Source: a virus
DNA length: 47,313 nucleotides
Direction: 5' to 3' (one strand)
Virus record (IMG/VR): IMGVR_UViG_3300013132_003142
Location: 1-47,313 of that record
How positions within the stretch are numbered: the first letter of the stretch is position 1; each line of letters starts with the position of its first letter. The notes under the pieces are model-generated. The model did no database searches. It worked only from the letters and a program-made list of their open reading frames with translations, and had not been told where the DNA came from. The position numbers and the translations under genes were made by a program. Positions 24,087-32,634 of this stretch are shown one piece after another.

Positions 24087-24177
24087 CCCAACACACCTCC
24101 CTTAAGACCGTGTGGCCCGGCTGCTGGGCAAGCTGAACGATTCGCTACCGTGATGCTTGAAGTGAGCTAAATTCTAC
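24087..24177 (+). other. 91-bp intergenic gap, no recognised gene
   Basis: No tRNA, promoter with both boxes, or convincing coding frame is seen. A short GCCC...GGGC stem (around 24116-24130) lacks a T-run. CTAAATT (24167-24173), a weak variant of the late motif, ends 4 nt before the ATG at 24178. Confidence 0.4.
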
Positions 24178-24900
24178 ATGCAATCAACATTTACATTTGA
24201 AGATCTTTATACGTCGCCGGCCATTCCTATGGCTGTCAAGAACCAATCTTTTGTGTTTGATCAGGAGATTGTAAATTTTGATTATAATTCTTATGGTTAT
24301 CGCACACACGAATTTGTCAATGTTGGAGAACACATTGCAATTTCTGGATGTAGTTTAACTGAAGGGCATGGATTACATCTACACCAAACCTGGGCCGCAA
24401 AATTTGAAAAGTCAACAAATACTCAGGTGTTCAATCTTGCCAAGGGAAGCAGTTCAGCAGAATTTGTAAGTCAGAATTTACAGAATTGGATTAGATCACA
24501 TACTCCCAAATTTGTTGTGGCTCAGTGGCCAAATCCTTATAGAAGTTTGACTTGGAACAAGTCTTTTGCAAAGTTCAATGTGAACTCTGACCATGATGAA
24601 ATTTATCGTATCAAACTTCGTAATGGTGATGAAAATTTTTACCATGGTTGGTGTAATAGCATTATAATACTAAATTATTTTTGCCAAAAACACAATATAC
24701 CTATTGTCAACATGTGCCTTGAATCTTTTGACATGGTCAAACCAGCAATGCCAATTTTAGAAAAATTCAATATCGAATTGCACTATGATCAAAAAGTTCC
24801 CGGGAAGACATGGTTTTTTGACAGTGCGGCACTGGACAAAAGTCATCGCAGTGAATTTTGTAATGAAAAATGGACAGAACGACTGCTCACTATCATCTAA
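24178..24900 (+). CDS. SGNH/GDSL-like protein, A/T-rich
   Basis: The protein has 240 residues. ISGCSLTEGHG near residue 56 is a GxSx block I-like motif and VFNLAKGSSSAEF gives block II/III-like residues. The C-terminus has DKSHRSEFCNEKW, where a His could serve as the block V residue. The gene looks A/T-richer than its surroundings and is isolated between a virion gene and the replication block, suggesting later acquisition. It may act on O-acyl groups of a phage or host glycan; the catalytic assignment is tentative. Confidence 0.5.
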   Translation: MQSTFTFEDLYTSPAIPMAVKNQSFVFDQEIVNFDYNSYGYRTHEFVNVGEHIAISGCSLTEGHGLHLHQTWAAKFEKSTNTQVFNLAKGSSSAEFVSQNLQNWIRSHTPKFVVAQWPNPYRSLTWNKSFAKFNVNSDHDEIYRIKLRNGDENFYHGWCNSIIILNYFCQKHNIPIVNMCLESFDMVKPAMPILEKFNIELHYDQKVPGKTWFFDSAALDKSHRSEFCNEKWTERLLTII

Positions 24901-24905
24901 TGATA

Positions 24906-24933
24906 TTGCGATTGACAAAATCTGTGTTATACT
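24906..24933 (+). promoter_or_regulatory. Probable promoter of the dsbA-like gene
   Basis: TTGCGA (24906-24911) and TATACT (24928-24933) are 16 bp apart; TGT directly before the -10 makes it an extended -10. TAGGAG precedes the ATG at 24953. TTGACA at 24912-24917 is too close to the -10 to serve as its -35. Confidence 0.45.
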
Positions 24934-24952
24934 TGTGCTTTAGGAGTACCAC

Positions 24953-25213
24953 ATGGAAAACAAAACATTCAATGGCGAACAGAAATTAAAACTCACTCAA
25001 ATCATAAATGAAGGCATGGCCGTGATGCACGAGATTGACACCCTGCAGGGCGGACTCACAGACACCATAAAGGCCATTGCAGAAGAATTGGAAATCAAAC
25101 CTGCTGTGTTGAAAAAGGCCATTAAAGTAGCACACAAAGCCGAATTTGGCCGAGCCAAACAGGATCACGAGTTGTTGGAGACAATTCTTGAAACCGTGGG
25201 CAAGACACTATAA
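24953..25213 (+). CDS. T4 DsbA-like small DNA-binding protein (late transcription accessory)
   Basis: This 86-residue helical protein has the length and arrangement of T4 DsbA (89 residues), a dsDNA-binding protein that aids late transcription. The sequence (TQIINEGMAVMHEIDTLQ, IKAIAEELEIKPAVLKKAIKVAHK) is helix-turn-helix-like in the middle. Its position immediately before the DNA polymerase matches T4-like replication/transcription clusters. A strong TAGGAG Shine-Dalgarno site and a promoter lie upstream. The family call is from resemblance and context; a different small DNA-binding protein is possible. Confidence 0.55.
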   Translation: MENKTFNGEQKLKLTQIINEGMAVMHEIDTLQGGLTDTIKAIAEELEIKPAVLKKAIKVAHKAEFGRAKQDHELLETILETVGKTL

Positions 25214-25216
25214 ATA
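25209..25216 (+). promoter_or_regulatory. Perfect TATAAATA upstream of DNA polymerase
   Basis: An exact T4-type late core overlaps the stop of the dsbA-like gene. It is 72 nt from the polymerase ATG at 25289, so unlike the other cases it would give a leader containing a Shine-Dalgarno site. Confidence 0.45.
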
Positions 25217-25288
25217 TTGTTTTCAACAGCAACGAGTCGTTCACGTCACGAACATGTAGCAAGGCCGTCCGGCCACAAACGGAGACAA
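25217..25288 (+). promoter_or_regulatory. DNA polymerase leader with small hairpins before the ribosome site
   Basis: GGCC-GTCC-GGCC (25263-25274) can form a 4-bp GC stem with a 4-nt loop, 6 nt before CGGAG (25280-25284), the Shine-Dalgarno site. A GTTC...GAAC stem lies further up (25239-25253). T4 gp43 represses its own translation by binding such a leader hairpin, so an operator role is a reasonable hypothesis. Confidence 0.35.
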
Positions 25289-27949
25289 ATGAGTTACGTA
25301 GACGCACTATTTGATCGTGAGCACGATCGCATTCACGTGGTAGAACGCCGAGACGGTGTTCGCAGATACCAAGAGTATCCGGCCAATTATGTTTTTTACT
25401 ACGACGACCCTAGAGGCAAATTTCAGAGCATCTACGGTACGCCTGTGTCAAGATTTTCAACACGCAACAACAAAGAATTTCGCAAGGAAGTTCGAGCACA
25501 AAGCGGTCGGCAGATATATGAATCGGACATAAATCCCATATTCCGATGCTTTGAAGAGAACTACAAAGACCAAGACGCCCCCACACTGCACACAGCCTTT
25601 TTTGATATTGAAGTTGGGTTTGATGCGGTTCGTGGCTTTTCACCTGTGACAGATCCTTTCAATGCCATCACTGCCATATCGGTATATCTGAATTGGTTGG
25701 AGCAACTTGTGACCCTGGTTGTGGCACCACGCCACATGAGTGAGGAGACTGCTTGTGAGATCTGTGCGGAATTTGAGAACACTGTGCTGTGCGAGTCGGA
25801 AACAGAAATGTTGAAGATGTTCCTGGATCTCATAGATGATGCAGACATATTGAGTGGATGGAACTCGGAAGGCTATGACATACCATACACAGTGAATCGT
25901 ATCACTCGAGTTCTCAGCAAAGACGACACCCGACGTTTTTGTTTGTGGGGGCAGTTTCCCAAGAAGCGTGTGTTTGAACGCTTTGGTGCTGAGAATGAAA
26001 CCTATGACTTGGTGGGCCGTGTGCATATGGACTATATGCAACTGTATCGCAAGTACACTTACGAAGAACGCCATTCATACAGCCTGGATGCCATTGCCGA
26101 GTACGAACTGGGCGAACGCAAAACACAGTTTGAAGGCACCTTGGATCAGTTGTACAATCAACACTTTAAAACCTTTATTGAATATAACCGGCAAGATACC
26201 TTGTTGTTGGATAAGTTGGACAAAAAACTGCGATTCTTGGAACTGGCCAGCGAACTGGCACATGCCAACACAGTGCTGTTGGCCACCACAATGGGTGCTG
26301 TGGCAGTGACCGAACAGGCCATCATCAACGAAGCACACGAACGTGGCATGGTAGTGCCCAACCGCCAACAGCGACTCACTGACGAGGACACACAGGCAGC
26401 GGGTGCTTATGTGGCATATCCACGCAAGGGCATACACGAATGGATTGGATCGGTAGACATCAATTCATTGTATCCGTCAGCAATTCGTGCGTTGAACATG
26501 GGACCAGAAACCATCATAGGTCAACTGCGCCCCATAATGACTGACCGGTACATCCGAGACAAAATGGCCAAAGGTGATTCATTTGCGGCTGCATGGGAAG
26601 GTGTGTTTGCCAGTCTAGAATACACAGCGGTCATGGAACAGCAACGTGGCACAGAGATCACCATTGACTGGCAGAGTGGTGAGGAAACTGTACACTCAGG
26701 TGCTGAAATTTGGTACATGTTGTTTGACTCAAATCAACCTTGGATCTTGAGTGCAAATGGTACTATATTTACTTATGAAAAGAAAGGCGTTATCCCAGGC
26801 TTGCTGGAACGCTGGTATGCTGAACGCAAAGAAATGCAGGTCAAAAAGAAGGAGGCCAAAGATGCCAAAGAAATCGCTTTCTGGGATAAACGACAGCTGG
26901 TTAAAAAGATTAACCTTAACAGTTTGTATGGTGCTATTCTTAATCCTGGTTGTAGGTTTTTTGACAAGCGAATCGGCCAATCCACAACCCTTACTGGTCG
27001 AAGCATTGCCCGGCACATGGACGCATATTTGAATGAGTGTATCACAGGCGAATATGACCATGTGGGACAGGCAGTGATTTATGGTGACACAGACTCATGC
27101 TACTTCTCAGCATGGCCTGTGCTCAAACAAGAAGTTGCAGAAGGCCGCATGGCCTGGTCAAAGGAAATTTGCATCCAGTTGTACGATTCAATTGCTGACC
27201 AAGTCAATGACTCATTCCCAGCATTCATGGAACGTGCGTTCCACTGCCCCAGGGACATGGGCAAATTGATCCGGTCCGGCCGTGAAACAGTGGCAGACCG
27301 TGGTTTGTTCATTACAAAGAAACGCTATGCAGTCAACGCCATTGACATTGAAAACAAACGACTGGATGTCAACGGTGCAATTGGCAAGACCAAGGCCACT
27401 GGCCTGGATTTGAAACGATCAGACACCCCCCGAGTTATTCAAGACTTCTTGTTGGAAATTCTAAATCGAGTGCTGTCTGGTGCTGAACGTGATGAAATCA
27501 TCGAACGTGTGCGTGAGTTCAAGTATGAATTCAAAGAGCGACCAGGATGGGAAAAAGGCTCACCCAAGCGTGTGAACAACTTGACCAAGTACGGCCGGGA
27601 AGAAGAACGCCTGGGCAAAGCCAACATGCCCGGGCATGTACGTGCGGCACTAAACTGGAATAACTTGCGAAGAATGAATTCAGATAACTACAGCATGCAG
27701 GTGGTTGATGGCATGAAGACCATTGTGTGCAAACTGCGAAGCAATGCCTTGGGTTGGACATCAATTGGTTATCCCACAGACGAAATGCACCTGCCACAGT
27801 GGTTCAAGGACTTGCCTTTTGATGACGCAGAAATGGAAGCCACTGTGGTGGATCAAAAGATTGACAACTTGTTGGGTGTGTTGGATTGGGATTTGGCCGC
27901 TGCCACCAACACAGAAAACACATTTACTGCACTATTTTCTTTTGAATGA
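25289..27949 (+). CDS. 43: DNA polymerase, family B (T4 gp43-like)
   Basis: The ATG at 25289 (886 residues) follows CGGAG; T4 gp43 has 898. The 3'-5' exonuclease carries FDIE (D106, E108), GWNSEGYDIPY and YNRQDTLLLDKL. Polymerase motif A is DINSLYPS (390-397), motif B includes KKINLNSLYG (NSLYG at 544-548) and motif C YGDTDS (D600, D602). All catalytic acids are present, so both polymerase and proofreading activities are expected. It replicates the phage genome, with the sliding clamp encoded 970 nt downstream. If the phage DNA contains 7-deazaguanine, this enzyme must copy it. The upstream leader may be a translational operator. Confidence 0.96.
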   Translation: MSYVDALFDREHDRIHVVERRDGVRRYQEYPANYVFYYDDPRGKFQSIYGTPVSRFSTRNNKEFRKEVRAQSGRQIYESDINPIFRCFEENYKDQDAPTLHTAFFDIEVGFDAVRGFSPVTDPFNAITAISVYLNWLEQLVTLVVAPRHMSEETACEICAEFENTVLCESETEMLKMFLDLIDDADILSGWNSEGYDIPYTVNRITRVLSKDDTRRFCLWGQFPKKRVFERFGAENETYDLVGRVHMDYMQLYRKYTYEERHSYSLDAIAEYELGERKTQFEGTLDQLYNQHFKTFIEYNRQDTLLLDKLDKKLRFLELASELAHANTVLLATTMGAVAVTEQAIINEAHERGMVVPNRQQRLTDEDTQAAGAYVAYPRKGIHEWIGSVDINSLYPSAIRALNMGPETIIGQLRPIMTDRYIRDKMAKGDSFAAAWEGVFASLEYTAVMEQQRGTEITIDWQSGEETVHSGAEIWYMLFDSNQPWILSANGTIFTYEKKGVIPGLLERWYAERKEMQVKKKEAKDAKEIAFWDKRQLVKKINLNSLYGAILNPGCRFFDKRIGQSTTLTGRSIARHMDAYLNECITGEYDHVGQAVIYGDTDSCYFSAWPVLKQEVAEGRMAWSKEICIQLYDSIADQVNDSFPAFMERAFHCPRDMGKLIRSGRETVADRGLFITKKRYAVNAIDIENKRLDVNGAIGKTKATGLDLKRSDTPRVIQDFLLEILNRVLSGAERDEIIERVREFKYEFKERPGWEKGSPKRVNNLTKYGREEERLGKANMPGHVRAALNWNNLRRMNSDNYSMQVVDGMKTIVCKLRSNALGWTSIGYPTDEMHLPQWFKDLPFDDAEMEATVVDQKIDNLLGVLDWDLAAATNTENTFTALFSFE

Positions 27950-28887
27950 AACTCAGCGATTTAATATCTTATTTGAATCTTTTGGAACAGCCGGATTATA
28001 CACCTGAGTATGGTCAGGCTGTTAGACAACTACAGTCGTTGAGTATGTCTGTTGCACGAGCTCATGTGCAACTTGATTCTTTCACGGCTGACATGGAATT
28101 CAATGTCAGTGCTGTGATCAATGCCTTTGACAATGTGCAGGCCACACTGGATGCACTCAAGGCACGACTGCGTGAACTAATAGCACAAAAAGAACCCAAA
28201 CAATACAAGGCCAGCACAGTGTTGTACGAGCAAGGCATGTTGAATGAATCTCCAGAGTACATTTTTGAACGTAAGCTGGGCATTGATGATCAAAGCAACA
28301 TCTTGCTTCGTAGCAGGCTGCGCAACTACAGTGACTGGAGATTGCCCGGCATGATCATACGCCCAGGTCCAGAAACGTTCATTGAAGATTTGGTACCGTT
28401 GGATCCACTGTATCTGGTGGATCAACACCAAGCACTGTTGGACCCAGCCATCTCAGCATTTACTTTGGAATATCAAAGACGTCTACGTCCATATGTGATT
28501 GATGACCGAAGAGACGGCATGCCATTATGGCAGTTACCCAATGAACAATTTGGAATGATTTTTGCCTATAATTATTTCAATTATCGGCCCATTGAAGTTG
28601 TAAAACGCTATCTTGCTGATGCGTATTCCAAACTGCGACCCGGCGGCGTGTTTATATTCACGTTCAATGATTGTGATCGAGGACATGGAGCCGCACTCAG
28701 CGAAAAATTCTTCATGTGCTACACTCCGGGTCATGCTGTTGCTGCCGCAGCAGAACGTGAAGGCTACGAGATCATGAATCTACATCATGGGCATGGTGAT
28801 TTGTCTTGGTTTGAACTGAAAAAACCTGGATCCATAAAAAGCATTCGCGGCGGGCAGAGCCTGGCCAAAATAGTTGCAACACAGTAA
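27946..28887 (+). CDS. Protein with class I methyltransferase-like C-terminus
   Basis: The 313-residue protein starts within the polymerase stop (ATGA). Residues 1-90 are helical and probably coiled (SAVINAFDNVQATLDALKARLREL). The C-terminal part has FGMIFAYNYFNYR, then LADAYSKLRPGGVFIFTFND, which matches the region after motif IV of class I SAM methyltransferases (KPGG). A glycine-rich motif I is not obvious, so activity is uncertain. It could modify phage DNA or RNA or be a degenerate member. It sits between polymerase and clamp genes, suggesting a link with replication. Confidence 0.5.
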   Translation: MKLSDLISYLNLLEQPDYTPEYGQAVRQLQSLSMSVARAHVQLDSFTADMEFNVSAVINAFDNVQATLDALKARLRELIAQKEPKQYKASTVLYEQGMLNESPEYIFERKLGIDDQSNILLRSRLRNYSDWRLPGMIIRPGPETFIEDLVPLDPLYLVDQHQALLDPAISAFTLEYQRRLRPYVIDDRRDGMPLWQLPNEQFGMIFAYNYFNYRPIEVVKRYLADAYSKLRPGGVFIFTFNDCDRGHGAALSEKFFMCYTPGHAVAAAAEREGYEIMNLHHGHGDLSWFELKKPGSIKSIRGGQSLAKIVATQ

Positions 28888-28902
28888 AAAAATCTATATA
28901 AT
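28874..28902 (+). promoter_or_regulatory. Sigma70-type promoter for the sliding-clamp gene
   Basis: TTGCAA (28874-28879) and TATAAT (28897-28902) are 17 bp apart; AGGAG follows, 6 nt before the ATG at 28923. The initial transcribed sequence, CACACAAC, resembles that of the folE promoter. Confidence 0.65.
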
Positions 28903-28922
28903 CACACAACATAGGAGTAAGC

Positions 28923-29645
28923 ATGAGAGATTATCTTAAAGACTTGGTAGAACACACACACGATCTTGGCTGCATTGACTTGATCAAAATCACTGGAGAC
29001 GACAAAGGCACAGCTATTGTGGGTGTGGCAGAAGACTTGTCAGTGGTTTTAGAAGGTGAGTTTAAAAACCCACACGTAGATTTTATTGGCACATTTGGAA
29101 TGCCCAATTTGAACAAACTAAAAATCTTGTTGAACTTGCAAGAGTACCGAGAGAATGCCAAACTCAAACTGACCAAAAAAGCCACAGGCGCACCTGATGG
29201 TATTGAGTTTGAAAATGCCACTGGAGACTTCCGCAACACCTATCGTTTCATGGCAGCAGAAATTGTGAACGACAAACTCAAAACCCCCAAGTTCAAAGGT
29301 GTGACCTGGCACATTGAATTCGAACCCACTGTGGCTGCTATTCAGCGACTGCGCATGCAAGCACAGGCCAATGCCGAAGAGCCCAACTTTCAAGCCCGGA
29401 CCGAAAATGGCGACTTGAAGTTTTTCTTTGGTGATCATTCAACACACGCTGGTAACTTTGTGTTCCACTCAGGTGTGAATGGTCAACTCAAACGTGCTTG
29501 GTCCTGGCCGGCTCAACAATTCATGGCCATCATGGCATTGACTGGGGACAAAACTATTCGCATCTCAGATGATGGTGCTGCCAAGATCACCGTGGATTCG
29601 GGCGTGGCTGTTTACAACTACATTTTACCAGCACAAAGCAAGTGA
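28923..29645 (+). CDS. 45: Sliding clamp, T4 gp45-like
   Basis: The protein has 240 residues, close to T4 gp45 (228). The layout is that of a two-domain clamp: repeated strand-turn patterns, IGTFGMPNLNKLKILLNL in the region corresponding to the first domain's helix-strand, and a C-terminus KTIRISDDGAAKITVDSGVA ending in YNYILPAQSK, which I recognise from T4-like marine phages. As a trimer around DNA it would give processivity to the polymerase and, in T4, also activate late transcription with gp33 and gp55. It has its own promoter and strong Shine-Dalgarno site, and overlaps the DpdA-like gene at GTGA. Confidence 0.75.
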   Translation: MRDYLKDLVEHTHDLGCIDLIKITGDDKGTAIVGVAEDLSVVLEGEFKNPHVDFIGTFGMPNLNKLKILLNLQEYRENAKLKLTKKATGAPDGIEFENATGDFRNTYRFMAAEIVNDKLKTPKFKGVTWHIEFEPTVAAIQRLRMQAQANAEEPNFQARTENGDLKFFFGDHSTHAGNFVFHSGVNGQLKRAWSWPAQQFMAIMALTGDKTIRISDDGAAKITVDSGVAVYNYILPAQSK

Positions 29646-31258
29646 GCCAAGACAATTTAACTGCCAAACAAACTGGTCCAGATGGTCGCAGCCAATGGGC
29701 TGTGTTCCTTCCAGCAATCTCTGGTTTCTATGCCACGTTTGTGGGCAAGCAACGCAATGAGCACTACGTAGATCCTGCAAGGTTTCCGCAAGGGTTGACT
29801 GATATGGAACAGATTAACTGGCTTAATAGTCAGAAAGCATTGTTTCCATACCGGTGGTCATTGTATTCAGGCGGTCATGCCAACTTGGATTTGACCAAAC
29901 AAGATTGGTCAGAAGACATGGTTCGCAATCGCGAGCCAGGCACGTTCATGCTGGGAGATTCTGGTGGATTTCAGATAGCCAAAGGCCTGTGGGAAGGCGA
30001 CTGGCGGGCCAATTCAGGTTGTGCCAAAGCTGAAAAGAAACGCAGTAGTATTTTGAAGTGGCTGGACACAATCAGCGACTACGGCATGATCCTTGATATC
30101 CCTACCTGGGTTATTCATGACAAGAAAGCCAGCAATGCTTGCGGTATCAAGACACTGGAAGAAGCCGTTGATGCTACCAAGTTCAACAACGAATACTTCA
30201 TGGCTCACCGTCGGGGCAAAAACAATGGCGGTGCCCGATTCTTGAACGTGTTACAAGGTGACAATCACACATCGGCAGAAACATGGTATCAAACCATGAA
30301 GCAGTACTGTGACCCTGTGCAGTATCCAGACACACACTTTGATGGCTGGGCTATGGGTGGTCAGAACATGTGTGATGTGCATTTGGTACTCAAGCGACTG
30401 ATTGCACTGAAATATGATGGATTGTTACAAGAAGGCACACATGACTGGATGCACTTTTTGGGTACAAGCAAGTTGGAATGGGCTGTGCTACTCACCGTGA
30501 TTCAAAGGGCAGTTAGAAAATACGCTAATCCCGCATTTACGATCTCCTTTGATTGTGCCAGTCCATTCCTCGCTACTGCCAATGGACAGGTGTACTTTGC
30601 AAATGTGTTTGAACATGATAGCAAATGGTCGTATCGCATGGCACCGTCAGCAGATGACAAGAAGTATGCCACAGACACACGCAAATGGTCGGCGGGTGTG
30701 GTAGCAGATGGTGTGTATGATCGTTGGGAAGATAGTCCAATCAGTGACATGCTCAAGATGAAAGATATTTGTATCTATCGAGCAGGTACGCCCAAACCAG
30801 GTGTTGTTCTTACAGAAGAAAACTTCAAAGACCCTGACTTGTATGATGTGCTGCCAGATGTCAACAAGAATGGCAAGTGGGGCAAGACATCATGGGATTC
30901 GTTCTCATATGCACTGCTGATGGGCCATAATGTCTGGATGCATTTGATCGCTGTGCAAGAAGCCAACAGACGCTTTGATGCAGGAGAACACCCTGCCATG
31001 ATGCGCCGTAGTACAGGGGATTATGCCAAGTTTGAAGACATTGTGGAAGCCATATTTGCCGCTCCCACACGTGAAGATTCAGAAGCCATCATTGAATACT
31101 ATGATGACTACTGGATGGAGATTGTGGGCACCCGTGGATTCAAAGGCAAGAAAGCCAAGAACGCACGTACACAATTCAATGCACTGTTTGAATACGAACA
31201 AACTGAACAAGAAGATTTTGATTCTAGTAAACTTGACAAGTTGGAGACCACAACATGA
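29642..31258 (+). CDS. dpdA: DpdA/TGT-like DNA transglycosylase for 7-deazaguanine
   Basis: The 538-residue protein has the TGT active-site pattern: DSGGFQ (106-111) with the general acid D106, FLNVLQGDNH, FDGWAMGGQN, HFLGT, and DCASP starting at D304, the expected nucleophile. It therefore belongs to the tRNA-guanine transglycosylase superfamily, and its phage context points to the DNA-acting DpdA type. The zinc-binding CxCxxC of bacterial TGT is not seen; only isolated cysteines follow DCASP. It starts at GTG overlapping the clamp stop. With FolE, QueD and QueE in this window it would insert 7-deazaguanine bases into phage DNA to resist restriction. Base specificity is not known. Confidence 0.85.
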   Translation: MSQDNLTAKQTGPDGRSQWAVFLPAISGFYATFVGKQRNEHYVDPARFPQGLTDMEQINWLNSQKALFPYRWSLYSGGHANLDLTKQDWSEDMVRNREPGTFMLGDSGGFQIAKGLWEGDWRANSGCAKAEKKRSSILKWLDTISDYGMILDIPTWVIHDKKASNACGIKTLEEAVDATKFNNEYFMAHRRGKNNGGARFLNVLQGDNHTSAETWYQTMKQYCDPVQYPDTHFDGWAMGGQNMCDVHLVLKRLIALKYDGLLQEGTHDWMHFLGTSKLEWAVLLTVIQRAVRKYANPAFTISFDCASPFLATANGQVYFANVFEHDSKWSYRMAPSADDKKYATDTRKWSAGVVADGVYDRWEDSPISDMLKMKDICIYRAGTPKPGVVLTEENFKDPDLYDVLPDVNKNGKWGKTSWDSFSYALLMGHNVWMHLIAVQEANRRFDAGEHPAMMRRSTGDYAKFEDIVEAIFAAPTREDSEAIIEYYDDYWMEIVGTRGFKGKKAKNARTQFNALFEYEQTEQEDFDSSKLDKLETTT

Positions 31259-31752
31259 ATAGAGCAGGACATGCAGAAGTTGATTTCTTTACAGGTACAG
31301 AAGTAGAACGCACTCCGGCATTTGGAAAAACTACATTGTTTGTGGTAGGGGTACAGTCCATCGATAACATTGCTGCCAAAATGGCAGGTTGTGAGCACAT
31401 CTTCTTTGGTGCCAACCACAGTTTCGATCCCAAGTCGCCCGAAGAGTGGCGCAGGTGGGAAAGCATGATCACACCCTTTTTAGAAAGTGGTTATCTTTGT
31501 ACACTGGACATTCCAATTGGGGCAGTGGAACAGTTCAATGATGGCAGTTTATGTGAATACCGCAACTTCATTCCGCAGATTCGAGTAAGTGTACCGTATA
31601 CACGACTGTGGAATTATAATACAATGTTAAAAATAGATGACAAGGACTTTGACGCAACCAATCCCGGCGTCTGGTGCCACAGTCTACACAGCCTCATGAG
31701 CCGTGAGACATTTACTTCGTGGGATGATTACAAAGGGGATACACCACTATGA
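31255..31752 (+). CDS. Conserved phage protein linked to DpdA, unknown function
   Basis: The protein has 165 residues and overlaps DpdA's stop by 4 nt. It starts MNRAGHAEVDFFTGTEVERT and has FVVGVQSIDNIAAK, HIFFGANHSF, LCTLDIPI and IDDKDFDATNPGVW. The pattern of alternating short strands with helices suggests a TIM-barrel-like or Rossmann-like core. I recall near relatives in other T4-like phages with no known function. Overlap with dpdA suggests co-expression; it might act with DpdA or on a related substrate. No catalytic motif can be named. Confidence 0.6.
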   Translation: MNRAGHAEVDFFTGTEVERTPAFGKTTLFVVGVQSIDNIAAKMAGCEHIFFGANHSFDPKSPEEWRRWESMITPFLESGYLCTLDIPIGAVEQFNDGSLCEYRNFIPQIRVSVPYTRLWNYNTMLKIDDKDFDATNPGVWCHSLHSLMSRETFTSWDDYKGDTPL

Positions 31753-32081
31753 AATGGTTAGACAATTGGATTTTACAGCGTGCCGAACGCATTAGAGAGC
31801 GTGAAAACGAAATCGTACCAGATCGTGTCCCTGCAGTTCCCAGCAACAGAAAATCCTCAAATCGAGGCGTCAGCATCAACGAAGACCGAGCCAGCATTGG
31901 CAGCAGTAAACACAGAATGATGTTTACCGTGTATCGTGCCAATGGCGGCATGATGGTAGAGTACAATCGATACGATGAACGCAAGGATCAACATCACTGC
32001 GAACTGCACATCATACACCCAGATCAAGACCTTGGCACGGCCCTGGGCCAAATTGTAACCTTTGAAAGTTTGAAATCTTAA
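31749..32081 (+). CDS. Small conserved-looking phage protein
   Basis: The 110-residue protein has a basic, disordered N-terminal third (RAERIRERENEI, VPAVPSNRKSSN) and an ordered C-terminus (HRMMFTVYRANGGMMVEYNRYD, then HIIHPDQDLGTALGQIV). The latter repeats a layout I recall from T4-like phage hypotheticals. ATGA overlap with the upstream stop suggests coupling. No metal or nucleotide-binding motif is seen. Function is unknown; position in the dpdA-to-glycosyltransferase string suggests it is a middle-phase protein. Confidence 0.5.
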   Translation: MKWLDNWILQRAERIRERENEIVPDRVPAVPSNRKSSNRGVSINEDRASIGSSKHRMMFTVYRANGGMMVEYNRYDERKDQHHCELHIIHPDQDLGTALGQIVTFESLKS

Positions 32082-32082
32082 A

Positions 32083-32634
32083 ATGGCAAAAATCAAACAA
32101 GTCAAGCATCTTGTGGGGCAGGTGGTGCCACCAAAGACTCATGGCGCAGCCGGTCGAGCAATAGAAGAAATAATGGAAACACAAGGTTGGCCCATGGATC
32201 GTCATGGGCAAGGAGTTGACGTACCTGCATATGGATTCGAAGTAAAAAGTAGAGATTTAGATTCAACATCAGCTCAAAGCATAGGCAAGATGTTGCCCGA
32301 AGATATAAAAGTCACGCCATTTCCCAAATCTCCTATCTACGACAAAATACAACACCAGCTTAGAGTAAAAACTCAGGACCAAGTTATTGTCAGTGCCAAC
32401 ATGTATGACTTCAGCAATCCTTATATACAACAAAAGATCGAAGAATCATATGAAGCAGCCAGGGCAAAGATTATTGCTGATGATGACAGCAATTACATAT
32501 CTGGTGGGCCATTTGGATACTTTGAACGAACCAATCCCAAGACATCTAGATCATATGATTTTAGACTGACCGACGCCGCCATGCAAAAACTAGAAAACAT
32601 GGCAACATCAACTTTTAAGGACTTATTCAAATGA
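32083..32634 (+). CDS. Candidate PD-(D/E)xK endonuclease
   Basis: The 183-residue protein has a possible nuclease core: RAIEEIMETQGW (E28/E29) then GQGVDVPAYGFEVKSR, giving D46...E53-x-K55, the typical metal-binding D...(D/E)xK spacing after a hairpin. A following STSAQSIGKM fits the MutH/restriction-endonuclease-like fold. The C-terminus is mixed helices. The call rests on the motif only. Placed next to DpdA, it could cut host or competitor DNA that lacks 7-deazaguanine. A non-nuclease role cannot be excluded. It begins 1 nt after the previous stop and overlaps the next gene by 4 nt. Confidence 0.45.
   Translation: MAKIKQVKHLVGQVVPPKTHGAAGRAIEEIMETQGWPMDRHGQGVDVPAYGFEVKSRDLDSTSAQSIGKMLPEDIKVTPFPKSPIYDKIQHQLRVKTQDQVIVSANMYDFSNPYIQQKIEESYEAARAKIIADDDSNYISGGPFGYFERTNPKTSRSYDFRLTDAAMQKLENMATSTFKDLFK

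Noticed and set aside
24087-24177. Possible tRNA or gene remnant in the gap
   Set aside because: No cloverleaf can be drawn and the frames are cut by stops after at most about 20 codons.
24912-24917. TTGACA as -35 for the dsbA-like gene
   Set aside because: It is only 10 bp from the -10 TATACT; TTGCGA at 24906-24911 gives a usable 16-bp spacing.
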